A stretch of 44,813 nucleotides of DNA from Cyclobacteriaceae bacterium. Its GTDB lineage: Bacteria > Bacteroidota > Bacteroidia > Cytophagales > Cyclobacteriaceae. The position numbers and the translations under genes are program-made. The notes under the pieces were generated by a model. That model saw only the letters and a list, made by a program, of their open reading frames with translations, did no database searches and was not told the DNA's origin. Positions 43,817 to 44,813 of this stretch are shown here, piece after piece. Positions within the stretch are counted from its first letter, which is position 1. Each line of letters opens with the position of its first letter. Location of the stretch: the NCBI GenBank assembly GCA_021604845.1, contig BQJT01000011.1:1-44813 (forward strand), given 5' to 3'.

Positions 43817-44813
43817 TTAACTATCCGGAAGATAGCGCCGTCTTTCAGCTTCCATCATTTCCTTGTAATCAATCCAACCTTCAGGTACCGGGGCTGGTTC
43901 CGGGCGTGATATGGTCACTCCAAAGAGTTTTAGTTGCTTGAAACCCAGGTAAAAAGGTTTCCACCACTTAAGACCTAAGGGAACAGTGATATTAAGCATA
44001 AAAGCGGTAATCATTAATGTATAGAACTCAACAACATTGATCACGCTATTTTGTACGAAAGCAATATTTATTACAATAAATGCCAGCTCAGCTCTACCAA
44101 GCATGCCGATGCCTATCATAATACTTTCATGCCATTTGTAGTGACCGGTAAAACGGGCAGCCAGGCTGGCGGATGAAACCTGCAAGACAATTACTGCCGA
44201 ATATAAAGCCAGCGCCATGGGTATCGCGACCAGTACAACATCGGCATCAAACACCAGTTTGCCTCCAAGATTAACGAAGAAAATCGGTCCAAAAATGGTG
44301 AATGCCAGGTGATCAATTACATTTGCTGCGGAATGAAATTGATCATCATGCTCTTTTTCCAGCACTATCCCCCCTTCGGCATTTCTTATCCATTTGACCT
44401 TTATATGAACAAAATAGTCTGCATGTAAAAATAAACCCGCGAAATAAGCCCCTACTGCGGGATGAAAGCCTAATTCATAAGCGATAAAACCCAGGAACAT
44501 CGCAATTAACAACATAATAACCGGAGTGAACTCCCCCTGATGTACCATCAGAAACCTCCTGGCGCCAATAGTGGTCATGGCCCGGCTGAACTTAAAATTA
44601 ATTTTCTGATAAATAGTTGGGTTGGGTGGTAATACCAAGGGGATCTTTTCGGGAAAGGCTACCAGTCCTAAAAATAGGGTGATGGCAAAAAAGACCACTA
44701 CCTTTCCAACGATCCAAAGAATATCCAGTGGAGTAACCGGCATGGCTCCACCGGCGGTGATACTTACCAAAATAATAGGTACCACAATGGCGACACCTAC
44801 CAAGGACAATACA
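43817..44813 (-). CDS. Cation:proton antiporter, CPA2-type (partial, 5' end outside window)
   Basis: The frame is open up to the window edge, with about 332 codons visible. It contains at least eight hydrophobic helices, for example VGVAIVVPIILVSITAG, GKVVVFFAITLFLGLVAF, and VIMLLIAMFLGFIAYELG followed by HPAVGAYFAGLFLHADYF. The fold and the segments FGPIFFVNLGGKL and GIGMLGRAELAFIVINIAF fit Kef/NhaA-like sodium/proton exchangers (CPA2). The C-terminal tail (about 40 residues) is charged and cytosolic. No RCK domain follows before the stop, so it resembles the Na+/H+ rather than the glutathione-gated K+ group. The true start lies beyond the window. Confidence 0.85.
   Translation of the reverse strand, partial: VLSLVGVAIVVPIILVSITAGGAMPVTPLDILWIVGKVVVFFAITLFLGLVAFPEKIPLVLPPNPTIYQKINFKFSRAMTTIGARRFLMVHQGEFTPVIMLLIAMFLGFIAYELGFHPAVGAYFAGLFLHADYFVHIKVKWIRNAEGGIVLEKEHDDQFHSAANVIDHLAFTIFGPIFFVNLGGKLVFDADVVLVAIPMALALYSAVIVLQVSSASLAARFTGHYKWHESIMIGIGMLGRAELAFIVINIAFVQNSVINVVEFYTLMITAFMLNITVPLGLKWWKPFYLGFKQLKLFGVTISRPEPAPVPEGWIDYKEMMEAERRRYLPDS

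Overview
The window looks like a chromosomal segment from a member of the Bacteroidota, most likely a Cytophagales-type marine or soil bacterium. The grounds are: almost no Shine-Dalgarno sequences; several promoters of the Bacteroidota form TTG-N19/20-TAnnTTTG; families largely confined to or typical of this phylum (DUF6146, DUF6528, DUF6660, M56 peptidase fused to a TonB C-terminal domain, CarboxypepD_reg/OMP_b-brl receptor, CzcA-TolC fusion). No rRNA, tRNA, insertion sequence, phage gene or CRISPR array was seen. No gene-free stretch exceeds about 210 bases.

Layout. 1-3000: a partial DUF937 gene and a secreted His-rich NHL propeller read from near-identical divergent promoters, then an SGNH hydrolase. 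3000-7200: a class III cyclase with TolB-like and TPR domains, then a BlaI/BlaR1-type pair whose promoter carries three operators AACTAA-N4-TTAGTT. 7200-10700: a haloacid dehalogenase-like HAD enzyme and a two-subunit molybdenum hydroxylase (IorA/IorB type). 10700-16200: an IF-2N-domain protein, a YpfJ-like zinc peptidase, a membrane cyclase, a transglutaminase lipoprotein, a tiny EEHPE-repeat lipoprotein and a DUF6146 lipoprotein. 16200-19200: a tight three-gene operon (TIM-barrel isomerase, Gfo/Idh/MocA oxidoreductase, phytanoyl-CoA dioxygenase) that looks like a carbohydrate or polyol catabolic unit. 19280-22160: amidohydrolase, DUF2911 and lactonase-type propeller genes. 22300-27500: two exported metallophosphoesterases, a dCache-type histidine kinase, a NarL/FixJ-type response regulator, a perfect 7-2-7 dyad and a small secreted protein with three GPxAKN motifs. 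27500-32200: a DUF6528 propeller, a second membrane cyclase, DUF3817, and a large exported all-alpha-like protein. 31800-37900: a metal-efflux operon (DUF6660, CzcA-TolC fusion, CusB-like adaptor). 37900-44813: an ABC-F protein, a decayed cyclase fragment, an M81 peptidase, an outer-membrane receptor and a partial Na+/H+ antiporter.

The most notable things are: (1) the sensor-kinase block, where two exported phosphoesterases, a periplasmic-sensing kinase, its regulator, a NarL-like dyad and a repeat-motif secreted protein form a coherent but apparently undescribed signalling unit; (2) a previously hidden pseudogene at 39578-39703 that joins the N-terminus of a membrane cyclase to its catalytic IYQYVGDE core, a third member of a local CxxC-containing cyclase family; (3) an internal signal peptide at the junction of the CzcA-TolC fusion, suggesting a polyprotein that is cut during export; and (4) the mirror-image divergent promoters at 400-515.

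Starts were moved from upstream TTG codons to downstream ATG codons wherever signal peptides, domain starts or promoters supported this. Family names rest on motif reading by eye, not on database searches.
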